A stretch of 5,618 bases of DNA from the NCBI GenBank assembly GCA_964636675.1, contig CAZWUO010000217.1, positions 1 to 5,618 of the forward strand, given 5' to 3'. Positions 5,554-5,618 of the stretch are shown here, one piece after another; within the stretch, counting starts at the first letter, position 1, and each line of letters starts with the position of its first letter. Under the pieces are notes generated by a model that saw only the letters and a list, made by a program, of their open reading frames with translations, was not told where the DNA came from and ran no database searches. This DNA comes from JALUUH01 sp964636675 (GTDB lineage: Bacteria; Pseudomonadota; Gammaproteobacteria; S012-40). A program made the translations under genes and the position numbers.

Positions 5554-5618
5554 CCTATATAATCCTAGATTCCGCAGTTGACCGCTATGAGGTATCGTTA
5601 AGCGATGGATGAGAAAAC
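5554..5618 (-). repeat. Copy B of the inverted 65-bp repeat, uninterrupted, cut by the window edge
   Basis: The reverse complement of this stretch aligns with 4560-4682 once the 14-bp duplication and the 44-bp insertion of that copy are removed. The five mismatches are spread along the length. It contains a single TAGCGGTCAACT unit and an intact CTAGGAT where the other copy carries the insertion, so it represents the simpler form. It ends six bases upstream of the lexA -35 and may continue beyond base 5618. Confidence 0.85.

Noticed and set aside
5577..5600. Outward promoter inside the repeat (TTGACC with TATCGT)
   Set aside because: The spacing is 9 bp rather than about 17, and no acceptable -10 lies at proper distance.

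Overview
The window reads as a piece of gammaproteobacterial core chromosome with moderate base composition. It holds four full-length housekeeping or repair genes and the 5' half of a tRNA gene. The LexA protein is very close to the enterobacterial one: 202 residues, same Ala84-Gly85 cleavage site, same Ser119/Lys156 dyad numbering. MutL, however, carries the endonuclease motifs that Dam/MutH bacteria such as E. coli have lost. This suggests a gammaproteobacterium outside the Dam/MutH group, for example a pseudomonad-like or Legionellales-like lineage. The genus cannot be fixed from the sequence alone.

Layout from left to right. Bases 1-54 hold the 5' part of tRNA-Pro(UGG) on the minus strand, with a TATAAT promoter element at 111-116. 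Bases 55-344 are non-coding, apart from a possible 12-codon leader ORF (300-338) directly in front of folD. folD (345-1196, plus) faces cysS (1208-2599, minus) with only 11 bp between the stop codons. mutL (2660-4513, minus) lies 60 bp upstream of cysS and is probably co-transcribed with it. A 263-bp spacer (4514-4776) follows, then lexA (4777-5385, minus) with a well-formed LexA-controlled promoter at 5513-5548.

How the genes relate: LexA represses its own promoter and the SOS regulon. MutL is the matchmaker and probable nicking enzyme of mismatch repair. CysS charges tRNA-Cys, and FolD makes 10-formyl-THF precursors for purine and initiator-tRNA formylation. Apart from both being tied to DNA repair, lexA and mutL show no shared operator, and no SOS box was found at mutL.

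No new defence or metabolic system was found. The unusual part is in the non-coding DNA around lexA. A 65-bp sequence is present in inverted orientation on both sides of the gene (4560-4682 and 5554-5618). The copy next to mutL differs from the other by a 14-bp tandem duplication and by a 44-bp insertion. That insertion looks like a 41-bp near-palindromic mini-element with a short CTA target duplication, and the other copy preserves the empty site. Smaller oddities are a leader ORF in frame with folD, a palindrome at the 5' end of the lexA transcript, and a repeated LexA half-site over the lexA ribosome binding site.
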